From the NCBI RefSeq assembly GCF_028765345.1, contig NZ_JARAJZ010000001.1, positions 186,001 through 250,000 of the forward strand: a stretch of 64,000 nt of DNA. The letters are read 5' to 3'. Origin of the DNA: Sporolactobacillus sp. CQH2019. Lineage in GTDB: Bacteria; Bacillota; Bacilli; Bacillales; Sporolactobacillaceae. A model generated the notes under the pieces. The model did no database searches, was not told the DNA's origin, and worked only from the letters and a program-made list of their open reading frames with translations. The position numbers were made by a program, and so were the translations under genes. The first letter of the stretch is position 1. Each line of letters opens with the position of its first letter. Shown here piece after piece: positions 38,143 to 48,117 of the stretch.

Positions 38143-39043
38143 TTTCCTCGGCCTCCTTTTTTATACGAAGCGCCCATTCAAGACTTGCCATGCGGACAGC
38201 CACTCCATTGCCGATCTGTTTGAAGTAACGCGAGCGACCGGATTCGACCAGATCGCCGTCCAGTTCCACTCCTCTGTTAATCGGGCCCGGATGCATAATG
38301 ATGCTGCCCGGATGCATAACAGCAGCCCGTTCGCGCGTCAGGCCGTAACGGCAATGATACGCTTCTTTCGTCATTTTCATCGCCTGTTCATGCCGTTCAT
38401 GCTGAATTCTGAGCATGATGACGGCGTCAGCAGCACGGACAGCCTCGTCGACCGTTACATAGTCGCCGGGAAGGCTGTCATTCTTCCACGCTTCCGGACC
38501 GGACAGAAGGACCCGGCATCCGAGCCGGGACAGCACATTTGCGTCGGAGCGGGCAACCCGGCTGTACCTGAGATCGCCGATGATTGCCACAGTAAGCCCT
38601 TTGAAGAGCAGAAATTCCTGCCGAAGGGTCAGCAAATCGAGCAGAGCCTGGGTCGGGTGGTCCCCGGCGCCGTCTCCGGCATTCAGGACGGGGATGCCGA
38701 TGCCGCGCATCAGTTCGCGGTAGTAGCCTTCTCTTCGGTGGCGGACGACCACCGCCTGCGCGCCGATGGCCTGCATCGTCCGGACCGTATCGTACAGCGA
38801 TTCCCCCTTCTGGGTACTGGACGCCTGGCTGCTGAAATTGAGGACGTGAAAGCCAAGCCTTTTTTCCGCCGTTTCAAAACTGAACCGTGTTCTCGTACTC
38901 GGTTCAAAGAAAAGATTGGCGACCAGCGTCTGTTTCGGAGCAAACCAGCCGCGTTCCTTCATATCCAGAATTTGTTGCGCACGATTCAGAATGCCGTCAA
39001 TTTCATCCAGGCTTAAATCGCTTAAACTGAGCAGATTGACCAT
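38117..39043 (-). CDS. pyrB: Aspartate carbamoyltransferase catalytic subunit
   Basis: Condenses carbamoyl phosphate and aspartate. 308 residues; start MVNLLSLSDLS follows GGGGAGG. FFEPSTRTRFSFE (carbamoyl-phosphate site), GAGDHPTQALLDL, and HPGPINRGVELDG are intact. No regulatory PyrI is present, as in other Bacillales. It follows a PyrR attenuator. The pyrP (uracil permease) gene usually upstream is absent, and the dihydroorotase gene expected downstream is missing. Confidence 0.97.
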   Translation of the reverse strand: MVNLLSLSDLSLDEIDGILNRAQQILDMKERGWFAPKQTLVANLFFEPSTRTRFSFETAEKRLGFHVLNFSSQASSTQKGESLYDTVRTMQAIGAQAVVVRHRREGYYRELMRGIGIPVLNAGDGAGDHPTQALLDLLTLRQEFLLFKGLTVAIIGDLRYSRVARSDANVLSRLGCRVLLSGPEAWKNDSLPGDYVTVDEAVRAADAVIMLRIQHERHEQAMKMTKEAYHCRYGLTRERAAVMHPGSIIMHPGPINRGVELDGDLVESGRSRYFKQIGNGVAVRMASLEWALRIKKEAEENDRVAEKW

Positions 39044-39128
39044 GTCGTGATTCCTCCCCATTTTTTAATATGTGTCTCACCGCGAGGCAGGCCGTTTCTA
39101 AAACGGTTCCGTTCTCTTCAAAATCAAG

Positions 39129-39235
39129 AAAAAACCTCTCTGCCGGAGATCCGACAAAGAGGTTATGTGCAAAATACCGCTGTTCCGCGCTAACGCTGCT
39201 CTTTATCAGTCTCTCGGGACTGCCCTTAAAAGATG
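39129..39235 (-). promoter_or_regulatory. PyrR-dependent attenuator between pyrR and pyrB
   Basis: Minus strand: PyrR-binding anti-antiterminator loop CAGTCCCGAGAGACTG at 39207-39222, followed by a terminator at 39129-39164 (AACCTCTTTGTCGG/CCGGCAGAGAGGTT then TTTTTT). In B. subtilis UMP-bound PyrR stabilises this loop and causes termination. Confidence 0.9.
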
Positions 39236-39254
39236 CTTAACGAACGCTATTCAA

Positions 39255-39815
<561 letters not shown>

Positions 39816-39829
39816 TTATTCAGCCATAA

Positions 39830-39918
39830 AAAAAACTTGCCTGTTTAGAAGCAAGAGACTGTACTGCCGACAAAATACACTGTCAACGTCCATTACCCTT
39901 TTCAGCCTCTCGGGACTT
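39830..39918 (-). promoter_or_regulatory. PyrR-dependent leader attenuator of the pyr operon
   Basis: Minus-strand PyrR loop AGTCCCGAGAGGCT (39904-39917) precedes a terminator CTTGC...GCAAG with eight T (39830-39857), upstream of pyrR. Confidence 0.9.
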
Positions 39919-39947
39919 ATTTAAAAGGAATTCATTCAACTGCATTC

Positions 39948-39976
39948 AGTATGACAAAATTCTGTCCGAATGTCAA
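39948..39976 (-). promoter_or_regulatory. Promoter of the pyr operon
   Basis: Perfect -35 TTGACA and -10 CATACT at 17-bp spacing, about 35 bp before the leader PyrR loop. Confidence 0.8.
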
Positions 39977-40098
39977 TTCAAAATGAATCGACATCCGTAT
40001 TCCGGTCGATCGGTTTTCGCGAAGAACCGTGTTTTCGAACGAGAACCGGTATATTTTTGGAGGAGGATAAGTTCCGGACACGATGGCACGTTTTCACA

Positions 40099-40954
40099 GA
40101 CGGCGAGCGTTTCTGCGATGAACAAACTTTTGCAGCAGTTGATAAACTTTCTGTCACGGTTGATAAACCGGATGTATCCTCGAAGACCGATTAAGCACCG
40201 GCGCCGACCGAAAAACAGCACCTAACTGCAGCCCGATTCGGGGCAACCTCTCTTGTTTGGTGCGGCTTCCCGACGATTTGGTGCAAGTTTGGCCCGATTC
40301 GGTGCGCTTTTTCGGCATTTTGGTGCGGCTTCTCCGCATTTCGGTGCGTCTATAGCCGGATTCGGGGCGACCTCTCTTGTTTGGTGCGGCTTCCCGACGA
40401 TTTGGTGCAAGTTTGGCCCGATTCGGTGCGCTTTTTCGGCATTTCGGGGCGGCTTCTCCGCATTTCGGTGCGTCTATAGCCGGATTCGGGGCGACCTCTC
40501 TTGTTTGGTGCGGCTTTTCTCTATTTCGGTGCGGCTTTAACACGATTCGGTGCGTCGACCGATAAACGGCCAAAATTACCGGCCGCGGGTTGATTTAATC
40601 AATCGGGTACAAATTGCTGTTCCGATCATTCGCACCTATTGATTCCGGTCCGTTTACTGCCGATTACTGTTAATATTTTGCACTTTACTGCTTTACGGCG
40701 ATTAACTGATGCGTTTTTCGGCGCACACCGATTTACGGGGGTACGCAGCAGGCCGAAGAAGAAGATCAGGTGTTTCCGCCATGTAACGTCTGTCCATACA
40801 AGGTATCTCCCTTTTCAGCAGAATAGGTCGCCGTTCGCACAAACATTCGGGGCACCGGACGGCCGCTCGTGAAAACTGATCGTTTTTCGGAAAAATCGAC
40901 GGCGCTTCCACGATGCGCCCCGACGGGATACATGAGTTGAGGGGGATACTCATT
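40099..40954. repeat. Composite repetitive element, copy B
   Basis: Second, shorter copy of the element at 21133-22291, in the same orientation and again between minus-strand transcription units (pyr promoter and the 3' end of rluD). Left flank 40099-40220 has GACGGCGAGCGTTTC, ATGAACAAACTTTTGCAGC and GACCGATTAAGC. The right flank repeats AATCGGGTACAAATTGCTG, TTCCGATCATTCGCACCTA, TTAATATTTTGCACTTTAC and TTTTTCGGAAAAATCGACGG, then ends GAGGGGGATACTCATT. The difference in length is mostly in the array. 39980-40098 and 40955-41011 hold no recognised gene. Confidence 0.8.
40233..40560. repeat. Tandem array of 21/19-nt mosaic units (array 3)
   Basis: About 16 units with the TTCGGTGCG core (GGGGCG in some) and recurring inserts (GCTTCCCGACGA, AAGTTTGGCCCG, CTTTTTCGGCAT, GCTTCTCCGCAT, TCTATAGCCGGA). 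The short 19-nt unit carrying CCTCTCTTGTTT occurs three times. A roughly 120-bp block (about 40248-40370) is duplicated at 40371-40490. Confidence 0.88.
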
Positions 40955-41011
40955 ATCGTTTTTCTTAAAGCGCAGTGCTCTTTGTATAAATTTGAGAGGC
41001 AGCACTGGATT

Positions 41012-41932
41012 TTACTTTAAAACCGACCGGCGCAGTTTTTTCAGCAGGTTCTGGAAATCGGCCGGCGGTTCCGCTTTGAAAAGCATAAACCGGCGCGTCT
41101 TCGGATGGGTAAAGCCAAGCTCGGCGGCGTGCAGCGCCTGTCCGCCGATAGCCAGTGTCTTTCTCGGCCCGTATTTCGGATCGCCGGCAAGCGGATGCCC
41201 GATATAAGCCATGTGCACACGGATCTGATGCGTCCGTCCCGTCTCCAGGCGGCAGGCGACATACGTGTAGCCGGTAAAACGCTCAAGCACCTTGAAATGC
41301 GTAACGGCCCTTTTGCCGTTGCGAGCGGTCACCGCCATCTTTTTCCGATCTTTTTCGTCGCGGCCGATCGGGGCATCGATCGTCCCGGACGGATCGGATA
41401 ATTCACCGTGGACAATGGCCAGATAGAGACGCCGCGTCGTCTTGTCTTTTAGCTGTTTTGCCAGACAACGGTGGGCATCGTCTGTTTTCGCCGCCATCAG
41501 CAGGCCCGAGGTATCCTTATCGATCCGGTGGACGATGCCCGGGCGCAGCACGCCGTTAATCCCCGACAGATCCTTGCAGTGATAGAGCAAGGCATTGACA
41601 AGTGTGCCGGTCAGATGGCCGGGGGCCGGATGGACCACCATCCCTCTCGGTTTATTGACGACAATTACCTGATCGTCTTCATAGACAATATCAAGCGGAA
41701 TAGCTTCCGCGGGGATATCCACCGGATCGGGATCAGGCAGAAAAATCGTGACCCGGTCGCCTTCCTTCAAGCGATAATTGGCCTTGACGCCCTGATCATT
41801 AACCCGGACATATCCATCTTTAATCAACTGCTGCAGGCGGTTTCGCGACTCGGAGCCGAGCAGTCCGGCAGCCCACTTGTCGATTCGTTTTCCTTCATCG
41901 CGCTGAAGCGCAACTTTCTCCAGATCCGTCAT
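41012..41932 (-). CDS. rluD: RluD-family pseudouridine synthase (YlyB)
   Basis: 306 residues. N-terminal S4 RNA-binding domain (KRIDKWAAGLLGSESRNRLQQLIKDGYVRVN) and catalytic domain with HRIDKDTSGLL (catalytic Asp), GRTHQIRVHM and HPLAGDPKYG. Modifies 23S rRNA uridines. Follows lspA by four bases, as in the Bacillus ileS-ylyA-lspA-ylyB-pyrR order. A loose CAGTGCT/AGCACTG inverted repeat lies after the stop and may help termination. The exact target site is not decided by sequence. Confidence 0.95.
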   Translation of the reverse strand: MTDLEKVALQRDEGKRIDKWAAGLLGSESRNRLQQLIKDGYVRVNDQGVKANYRLKEGDRVTIFLPDPDPVDIPAEAIPLDIVYEDDQVIVVNKPRGMVVHPAPGHLTGTLVNALLYHCKDLSGINGVLRPGIVHRIDKDTSGLLMAAKTDDAHRCLAKQLKDKTTRRLYLAIVHGELSDPSGTIDAPIGRDEKDRKKMAVTARNGKRAVTHFKVLERFTGYTYVACRLETGRTHQIRVHMAYIGHPLAGDPKYGPRKTLAIGGQALHAAELGFTHPKTRRFMLFKAEPPADFQNLLKKLRRSVLK

Positions 41933-41935
41933 TAC

Positions 41936-42391
41936 CTAATTCTTTCTCCTCCCGTCCACGACAAGATAAATAATCAGCAAAACGACACCGATGAAAAGCG
42001 AGGAATCGGCAATATTGAACACGGGGTAGCTGTAATGAATAATATAGATGTGGATAAAATCGACGACTTCGCCCCTGAAAAGCCGATCCGCAAAATTTCC
42101 GAGCGTTCCGCCGATAATCAGAGCAAGAGCCGTTCCGAGCAGCGGCTGCTTTCTTCCCGCCTTCTGCATATAATAAATCACGATTCCAAGCACAACGGCT
42201 GTTATGATAAAAAAGAAGACAAACTGTCCCTCCAGTATATTCCAGGCGGCTCCCGTGTTGCGAAGCGAAGTCAGGTAGAACACATGCGGGATGACCGGAA
42301 TATCCTCTCCGACGCTCATATTCTGAACGACCAGCCATTTGGATAACTGATCGAGCGCCAGAATGATCAGTGCAATTATGTAGAAGATCAC
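41936..42391 (-). CDS. lspA: Lipoprotein signal peptidase (signal peptidase II)
   Basis: 151-residue membrane aspartic protease that cleaves lipoprotein signal peptides. Four hydrophobic helices; catalytic aspartates in NFADRLFRG and FNIADSSLF. GTG start after GGAGG. Upstream is ylyA, downstream rluD. Standard length. Confidence 0.96.
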   Translation of the reverse strand: MIFYIIALIILALDQLSKWLVVQNMSVGEDIPVIPHVFYLTSLRNTGAAWNILEGQFVFFFIITAVVLGIVIYYMQKAGRKQPLLGTALALIIGGTLGNFADRLFRGEVVDFIHIYIIHYSYPVFNIADSSLFIGVVLLIIYLVVDGRRKN

Positions 42392-42560
42392 TTAAATTCC
42401 TCCAAGCTTTTCTCTCTTTAAAAAGACAATTGCATCCTTTCTGCATTTTAGCACACTTGGCCCCGGCCGGGCATCCCTCAGCCCTAAAAACCGCTTCCTT
42501 CGCGTCCGGATCCCGGAATAGATTATGTACGGCGGCGGACCGTGCCGTCCGCCGCCATTT

Positions 42561-43241
42561 TCAGTGCTCGGCCGGGTCGCTTTCGTCGATCCCGTCCATC
42601 CACTGATCGTAGTACTGATTTCTTAAGAAGCGGACCCTTTCGTCGCCCGAATAGCCGTCAATGTCCGTGGCCGCTATCGCTTCCACAACTTCGACAAAAC
42701 CGATCCCTTCTTCATCATCGCTATAAGGAGTGTCTTCATAAATCATCTCCTGATCATTGTATTCGGAGACCAGATCAAAGGCGTTCTGTTCGTCGAAACC
42801 GCTTTGATTCAAAGCCGAGAACCCCGTTCGGCCGGAATCGGCGATCAGCGATTCTTCAACCGGGCGTTCTTTCCGGCTATGTTTCGGCGGTGCGTTTTCA
42901 ACCGCGGTTCTGGCTGTCGGAAGCGCTTTCATGCGTGCAATCGGAATCTTTTTGCCTGTTATTTCATCAATGCCGTACGTCCCTTTTTCCATTTTTGCCA
43001 GAGCGTCATTAATATCGTTCCATTCATCATGCATGCGTTTGCTGAAAGCCAGATCCTTCTCCCGTTCATAAAGCTGTGTGGCGGATTCTGCCGGATGGTT
43101 ATCATAAGCGGACAGCTCTCCCGATGCAATGTCGGAAACCGACCCCAGTTCCGCGGCGGTCTCCATGTCGCTTTTCATTTTTTTTTCGAGCATTTCTTTG
43201 CGTTTAAGCAGTTGTTTCTTTATCCTGCGGTAGCTGAACAA
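42561..43241 (-). CDS. ylyA: YlyA/YteA family TraR/DksA-like protein lacking zinc ligands
   Basis: 226 residues. N-terminal coiled coil (LLKRKEMLEKKMK), central AESATQLYEREKDLAFSKRMHDEWNDINDALAKMEKGTYG, then the DksA-like finger region GIDEITGKKIPIARMKALPTA, where the usual cysteines are replaced. A C-terminal acidic extension ends in YDQWMDGIDES. TTG start following AAAGGGGG. It sits between ileS and lspA, exactly like B. subtilis ylyA, which is linked to sporulation or forespore expression. Its ribosome site is sequestered in a perfect hairpin (see separate entry). Confidence 0.88.
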   Translation of the reverse strand: MFSYRRIKKQLLKRKEMLEKKMKSDMETAAELGSVSDIASGELSAYDNHPAESATQLYEREKDLAFSKRMHDEWNDINDALAKMEKGTYGIDEITGKKIPIARMKALPTARTAVENAPPKHSRKERPVEESLIADSGRTGFSALNQSGFDEQNAFDLVSEYNDQEMIYEDTPYSDDEEGIGFVEVVEAIAATDIDGYSGDERVRFLRNQYYDQWMDGIDESDPAEH

Positions 43242-43248
43242 ATTAAAT

Positions 43249-43291
43249 CCCCCTTTATTCCGCGCACATGTTTAGTGTGCAGTAAAGGGGG
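43249..43291 (-). promoter_or_regulatory. Hairpin sequestering the ylyA ribosome-binding site
   Basis: On the minus strand CCCCCTTTA pairs perfectly with TAAAGGGGG, the latter being the ribosome site of ylyA; an inner GCACA/TGTGC stem closes the loop. There is no T-run after it, so it is not a terminator. It should keep translation low in long transcripts from ileS. Confidence 0.6.
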
Positions 43292-43360
43292 CATTTTAAG
43301 ACGGCGAAAAAATTACGCCTTAAGGAAAAATTTTTCTTCTGTCACAGGCCGCCGGGCCGG

Positions 43361-46138
43361 TCAGTCGTCGAGACTGACACCCGCATAGTCATGTTTGACC
43401 GTTTCACAGCATGAGGCACACAGAGTCGGATGCTCCGGATCCTGTCCGACTGTCGGCAGGATCGCCCAGCAGCGTTCGCATTTTTCCCCTTCGGCGCGGC
43501 CGACGTTCACGGCTTCCGGAGAATAGCGGTCCGCCGTTTCAGGAGCGGAGTCCGGACCGTCGGAACAGTCGACATGGGAGACGATAAACAGTTTGTCCAG
43601 AGCGGGCTGTTCTTTTAACCATTTCATATTCTCGGGCAGATACAAAGCAACCGACGCTTCAAGCGATTTGCCGATCAGTTTGGCATCCCGGGCCTTTTCC
43701 AGCGACTTCAGCACGTCGTCGCGAACCGCAAGAATCTTTTCCCATTTCTCTTCAAGCGCCTTCGCATCCGGCACATGAACCGGTTCCGGCATGTCGGTCA
43801 GCTGAACGTAAGCGGAAACCCGAGCGGCACCCGGGATGAACTGCCAGATTTCTTCGGCCGTATGCGGGATGATCGGCGACAGCAATTTAGTCAGGGCCAC
43901 TGCAGTCCTGTAGAGCACCGTCTGTGCGGCACGGCGGACAAGGCTTGCTCTCGGCTGAACATAAAGCGCGTCTTTCACAATGTCCATGTAAAAAGCACTC
44001 AGATCCGTCGTACAGTAGTTTTGAACGGCCTTATAAACATTCAGGAACTGGTAGTCGTTGTAGCTCTTCAGGCATGTATCCACCAATTCATTCAACTTAA
44101 CCGTCATGAATTGTTCCAGTTCCGGCATATCCTCAACGGCCACTGCATTTTTCGGATCGAAATCGTTCAGATTGCCGAGCATAAAACGAATCGTATTGCG
44201 GATTTTACGATAAACTTCCGCCACCTGCGCGAGAATGTCATTCGAGACCCTGGCGTCCGCCTGATAGTCGACGGATGCGACCCAGAGCCGGATAATGTCG
44301 GCTCCGAACTGTTTCATCACTTTCATCGGGTCAATGACGTTGCCGACGGACTTGCTCATTTTCAGCCCCCGGCCGTCAAGTGTGAATCCGTGGCTGAGCA
44401 CTTGCCTGTACGGCGCATGTCCCGTAACCGCCACCGCTGTCGCCAGCGAAGAATTGAACCAGCCGCGGTATTGGTCGGAACCTTCGAGATACATATCCGC
44501 CGGCCGGCGCAGTTCTGGGCGGGTCGTCAGCACTCCCTGATGCGTCGATCCGGAATCAAACCAGACATCCATAATGTCCATCTCTTTTTTGAACGTTCCG
44601 TTCGGACTGTGCACAGAAGCAAAACCCTCGGGAAGCAGATCTTTCGCGTCCCATTGGAACCAGATATTCGATCCGTGTTTGCGGAACAATTCGGCAACGC
44701 GGCGGATCGTTTCATCGGTGATGATCGGCTCGCCGTCTTCTCCGTAAAAGACCGGGATCGGGACGCCCCAGGCACGCTGGCGTGAAATGCACCAGTCTTC
44801 GCGATCCTTAATCATGTTCGTCATACGGACGTCGCCCCATGAAGGGATCCATCTCACTTCATGAATCGCCTTTAGAATATCCTGACGAAATGCTTTGATG
44901 GAAGCAAACCACTGCTTCGTTGCCCGAAAGATGACCGGTTTTTTCGTCCGCCAGTCATGCGGATACGAATGAGTAAAGGTGCCGACTTTCAACAGTGCAT
45001 GAACTGCTTTCAGTTTGTCAAGGACCGGTTCATTGATTTTCTCATAAAACATGCCTTCAAAACCCGGTGCTTCGTCCGTCATACAGCCGCGATCATCGAC
45101 GGGGCAAAGAATATCGAGGCCGTATTTTTTGCCGACATTAAAATCATCTGCGCCAAAGCCCGGCGCCGTATGGACACAGCCGGTTCCGGCGTCAAGCGTG
45201 ACGTGGTCGCCGAGAATCAGCGGCGAATTGCGATTATAGAACGGATGGCGGCAGACCACGCCTTCAAGTGCTTTTCCGCTAAAAGTCCGAAGCACTTCAG
45301 GATTCTCCCAGGCCAGCGTCTTTGTGAGCGATGCAACCAGATCCGACGCCACGACAAATTTTCGCTCTCCGACCCGAACTACACTGTAATCGAATTTCGG
45401 ATTGACCGCGATGGCAAGATTGGCCGGCATCGTCCAGGGTGTGGTCGTCCAGATTACCACTTCTTCGTCTTTTTGCAGAACATCCTTGCCGTCCGTGACA
45501 TGAAAGGCGACATAGATCGAATAAGATTGGACATCCTTATATTCAATCTCGGCTTCGGCAAGCGCAGATTCTGAGGACGGAGACCAATAAACAGTTTTTT
45601 TATCTTTATAGATATACCCCTTTTTCGCCATGGTGCCGAAGACTTCGATCTGTTCCGCCTCAAATTCCTTTTTAAGGGTCAGGTAAGGATGATCCCAGTC
45701 GCCGCGGACGCCCAAGCGTTTGAACTGCTTCTTCTGACGCTCTACCTGACCGAGCGCATAGTCTTTGCATTTCTCACGCAGTTCGGCAACAGACATTTTT
45801 TTGCGGTCGATACCCTGTTTGGCCAGCTGCTGTTCGATCGGCAGCCCGTGCGTATCCCATCCGGGTACATAAGGGGTCTGGTAGCCGGACATCGATTTAA
45901 AGCGATTAATGATATCTTTCAGCACTTTATTCTCGGCATGGCCGATATGAATATCGCCGTTGGCATAGGGAGGACCGTCATGCAGGATAAACTTCGGTTT
46001 GCCCTCGTTGCGTTTTAAAGACTGCTCGTAGATGTGATCGTCATCCCACTTTTGCTGCATCACCGGCTCTTTGTTCGGCAGATTGCCGCGCATTTTAAAA
46101 GCCGTCTTCGGCATCAGCAAGGTTTTTTTATAATCCAA
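43361..46138 (-). CDS. ileS: Isoleucyl-tRNA synthetase
   Basis: 925-residue class I synthetase. HIGH motif [13 protein letters not shown] (about residues 60-70), KMSKS motif [14 protein letters not shown], editing CP1 domain ([14 protein letters not shown]), and a C-terminal zinc finger [12 protein letters not shown]...CASCC. TTG start after GGAGGCGC. Controlled by the upstream T-box. Typical Bacillus-type size. Followed by ylyA, lspA and rluD. Confidence 0.97.
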   Translation of the reverse strand: MDYKKTLLMPKTAFKMRGNLPNKEPVMQQKWDDDHIYEQSLKRNEGKPKFILHDGPPYANGDIHIGHAENKVLKDIINRFKSMSGYQTPYVPGWDTHGLPIEQQLAKQGIDRKKMSVAELREKCKDYALGQVERQKKQFKRLGVRGDWDHPYLTLKKEFEAEQIEVFGTMAKKGYIYKDKKTVYWSPSSESALAEAEIEYKDVQSYSIYVAFHVTDGKDVLQKDEEVVIWTTTPWTMPANLAIAVNPKFDYSVVRVGERKFVVASDLVASLTKTLAWENPEVLRTFSGKALEGVVCRHPFYNRNSPLILGDHVTLDAGTGCVHTAPGFGADDFNVGKKYGLDILCPVDDRGCMTDEAPGFEGMFYEKINEPVLDKLKAVHALLKVGTFTHSYPHDWRTKKPVIFRATKQWFASIKAFRQDILKAIHEVRWIPSWGDVRMTNMIKDREDWCISRQRAWGVPIPVFYGEDGEPIITDETIRRVAELFRKHGSNIWFQWDAKDLLPEGFASVHSPNGTFKKEMDIMDVWFDSGSTHQGVLTTRPELRRPADMYLEGSDQYRGWFNSSLATAVAVTGHAPYRQVLSHGFTLDGRGLKMSKSVGNVIDPMKVMKQFGADIIRLWVASVDYQADARVSNDILAQVAEVYRKIRNTIRFMLGNLNDFDPKNAVAVEDMPELEQFMTVKLNELVDTCLKSYNDYQFLNVYKAVQNYCTTDLSAFYMDIVKDALYVQPRASLVRRAAQTVLYRTAVALTKLLSPIIPHTAEEIWQFIPGAARVSAYVQLTDMPEPVHVPDAKALEEKWEKILAVRDDVLKSLEKARDAKLIGKSLEASVALYLPENMKWLKEQPALDKLFIVSHVDCSDGPDSAPETADRYSPEAVNVGRAEGEKCERCWAILPTVGQDPEHPTLCASCCETVKHDYAGVSLDD

Positions 46139-46182
46139 TGTTTTGCGCCTCCATCTTTCTCAAAGTCAGTCACAAAAAATTT

Positions 46183-46455
46183 ATATCAAAAAAGCCCCCC
46201 CATCCCAAAGGGACGGAAGGACCGCGGTACCACCCTATTGACAGATCTGCTCTGCCGCTCGAATCATTCCATAACGCGAATGAAGCGTCTTCCCTACTCG
46301 GAGCGGAGCTGTCCGCCCGTTCAGATCCGAACTCAGGAGTGATTTTCTTCAGTGCTTGAAACACCGGGCTTGCACCGCCTCCCGGCTCGCTTGCTTTCGC
46401 CGCACTGAGTACTCTCTCCGTCATCGCCTGCTGAATATTAAAAATCTTCATATAA
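46183..46455 (-). ncRNA. T-box riboswitch for isoleucine
   Basis: Minus strand carries the T-box core AGGGTGGTACCGCGG (about 46220-46236), then a terminator (CCGTCCC/GGGATGGG followed by GCTTTTTT, about 46188-46215). Upstream leader holds stem I; a candidate specifier ATC (Ile) occurs in GAAAATCACTCCTGAG. Uncharged tRNA-Ile would favour the antiterminator and ileS expression. Confidence 0.93.
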
Positions 46456-46459
46456 AGTC

Positions 46460-46488
46460 AGTATATGCATTTGCCGGCATGGTGTCAA
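46460..46488 (-). promoter_or_regulatory. SigA promoter of the ileS T-box leader
   Basis: Consensus-like TTGACA and TATACT with 17-bp spacing on the minus strand; the -35 overlaps the divIVA stop codon. Confidence 0.85.
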
Positions 46489-47006
46489 GCTCGCGTCTGT
46501 ATGACACTGCCGTCCTGATCCGCCGTTTCGTCCTCATCGCCCGAACCGGCGGCAAGATTCTTCCAGTCGTCGCTTTTCAGGAGCTCAAGCTGTGCTTCAA
46601 TCAGCATCTGAAAACGGGTGCGGTAGACATTGGCTTCTTTTTTCAGTTCTTCAATATTGACTGTCACTTTGCGCGATTTTTCAAGTGCTTCGTTGATGAT
46701 CCGGTCGGCATTTTTCTTTGCCTCCATCACGATCAGCTTGCCTTCTTTATTAGCGTTTTGTTTCACTTCTTCCGCTGTTTCCTGAGCGACCAGAATGCTT
46801 TTATTCAATGTTGTTTCAATGTTTGAAAAGTGGCTGAGCTTTTCTTCTGAATTTTTAACCTGCAGTTCCAGATCTTTCTTCTCTCTGATCAAGGCTTCAT
46901 AGTCTTTAATGATCTGATCAAGAAAATCGTTGACCTCGTCCTCATCGTAACCGCGAAAACCACGAGAAAATTCTTTATTATGAATATCCAACGGTGTTAA
47001 TGGCAA
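46485..47006 (-). CDS. divIVA: Cell division/polarity protein DivIVA
   Basis: 173-residue coiled-coil protein binding negatively curved membrane. N-terminal lipid-binding domain MPLTPLDIHNKEFSRGFRGY, then coiled coil (VNDFLDQIIKDYEALIREKKDLELQVKNSEEKL) and acidic tail DEDETADQDG. TTG start with GGGAGG. Recruits MinJ/MinCD and polar sporulation factors in Bacillus. End of the ylm operon. Confidence 0.95.
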   Translation of the reverse strand: MPLTPLDIHNKEFSRGFRGYDEDEVNDFLDQIIKDYEALIREKKDLELQVKNSEEKLSHFSNIETTLNKSILVAQETAEEVKQNANKEGKLIVMEAKKNADRIINEALEKSRKVTVNIEELKKEANVYRTRFQMLIEAQLELLKSDDWKNLAAGSGDEDETADQDGSVIQTRA

Positions 47007-47050
47007 TCCGGTTCACCTCCCAGTCAATGTATAGTCACGTATAGAATTAC

Positions 47051-47821
47051 TTATTTCAGTTTACCATATCGCAAACGAATTTTGTTCTTTTTTGTAAGGC
47101 CGGCGATCACGATTATTTTGCTTCGTCCGTAGCCGCGTAAAGACAGTGTGTCACCCTCTTCGATATAAAAATCTTTTCTGTCCACAATCTGCCAGTTCAC
47201 TTTGGCCATTCCCCGCGCAACCAGCTCGGAGACTTTAGAGCGGGACAAATGATAAATTTCCGCCATGACCGCATCCAGTCTGAGGGAAGCGACCGTTCCC
47301 TCAGACTCCAGCCAGCTCTCTTCGCTATGTATCAGTGACGCCCGGTCAATCTTCCGGCAGGTCACCGCTGTTTTTCCGACAGACGTCAGATTCATCAGCA
47401 AAAATTTTTCAACTTCCGTTGCGGCAATGAACTGAACCCGCCCGTCCGAAACAATCAGATCGCCCAGTTTGCTTCTGACAAGGCCGGTCCCGAGCAGCGC
47501 ACCGAGCAGCTGCGCATGCGACAGATCCGCAAACCGCGAAGGATAATCCACCTCAATATATGAAAGCCCGAAATCCTGTTCCCGAGCTTCGCAGTACGGC
47601 GGAAGAATCAGCGCCCGCTTGCGTTCCGCCTCCGCATGGCCTCCCGACAGAGCAAACGTGATCTCCTCGCCGCCGATCACCGAATGTAAAATTTTTTGCC
47701 GGCGCGGGTCGAGAAAATCGGTCAGTTTTGGCGCATAGTATTTCGAAACCTGATCCTTTAAATCCAGAAAATGATCGATAATCGGCCGCTCTTCGCGGCG
47801 GAAATGTTCATAAACGGACAT
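47051..47821 (-). CDS. ylmH: YlmH family RNA-binding protein (S4 domain)
   Basis: 256 residues. N-terminal YlmH domain with FLDPRRQKIL and GGHAEAERKRALILPPYC, C-terminal S4 domain (LRLDAVMAEIYHLSRSKVSELVARGMAKVNW) and ILSLRGYGRSK-like end (LSLRGYGRSKIIV). Family members act in 50S ribosome quality control. It lies between yggT and divIVA as in Bacillus. Start codon follows seven bases after the yggT stop and lacks a strong ribosome site. Confidence 0.93.
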   Translation of the reverse strand: MSVYEHFRREERPIIDHFLDLKDQVSKYYAPKLTDFLDPRRQKILHSVIGGEEITFALSGGHAEAERKRALILPPYCEAREQDFGLSYIEVDYPSRFADLSHAQLLGALLGTGLVRSKLGDLIVSDGRVQFIAATEVEKFLLMNLTSVGKTAVTCRKIDRASLIHSEESWLESEGTVASLRLDAVMAEIYHLSRSKVSELVARGMAKVNWQIVDRKDFYIEEGDTLSLRGYGRSKIIVIAGLTKKNKIRLRYGKLK

Positions 47822-47827
47822 ATTGAA

Positions 47828-48103
47828 TCACCCGAACATTGTAGCAAGATTTGCAATTCCTATTTGCGCAAACCATAGTACTACAAAAGCAGCTATTGGT
47901 GAAATATCAAGAACTCCACCTATAGGGGGTATAATTCTACGAAATGGTTCAAGAAAAGGTTCACAAATTTTGGCAAACAGCTGACCTACTTGAGAATTCT
48001 GCAGGTTAGGAAGCCAAGACATTAATATATATATTATCAAAATCCATTTAAAGATATTAATTGCTTGGGACAAAATCACTGCAATCAGATACAATGCATT
48101 CAC
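47828..48103 (-). CDS. YggT family membrane protein (YlmG)
   Basis: 91 residues with two hydrophobic segments (AVILSQAINIFKWILIIYILMSWLP and ISPIAAFVVLWFAQIGIANLA) flanking EPFLEPFRRIIPPIGGVLDISP, the family signature. GTG used, though TTG three codons later has a better-spaced GAGG. The gene's base composition is conspicuously A+T-rich (by count about 35% G+C, neighbours 45-60%), suggesting recent replacement or transfer. Function is unknown; in other bacteria it is linked to division. Confidence 0.9.
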   Translation of the reverse strand: MNALYLIAVILSQAINIFKWILIIYILMSWLPNLQNSQVGQLFAKICEPFLEPFRRIIPPIGGVLDISPIAAFVVLWFAQIGIANLATMFG

Positions 48104-48117
48104 CTCGCTTCATCCGG

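Noticed and set aside
37187-39016. 609-codon plus-strand open frame
   Set aside because: It is antisense to carA and pyrB, whose homology is certain; no ribosome site or family match.
46170-46451. 93-codon minus-strand ORF upstream of ileS
   Set aside because: It lies entirely within the T-box leader, whose RNA motifs explain the sequence.
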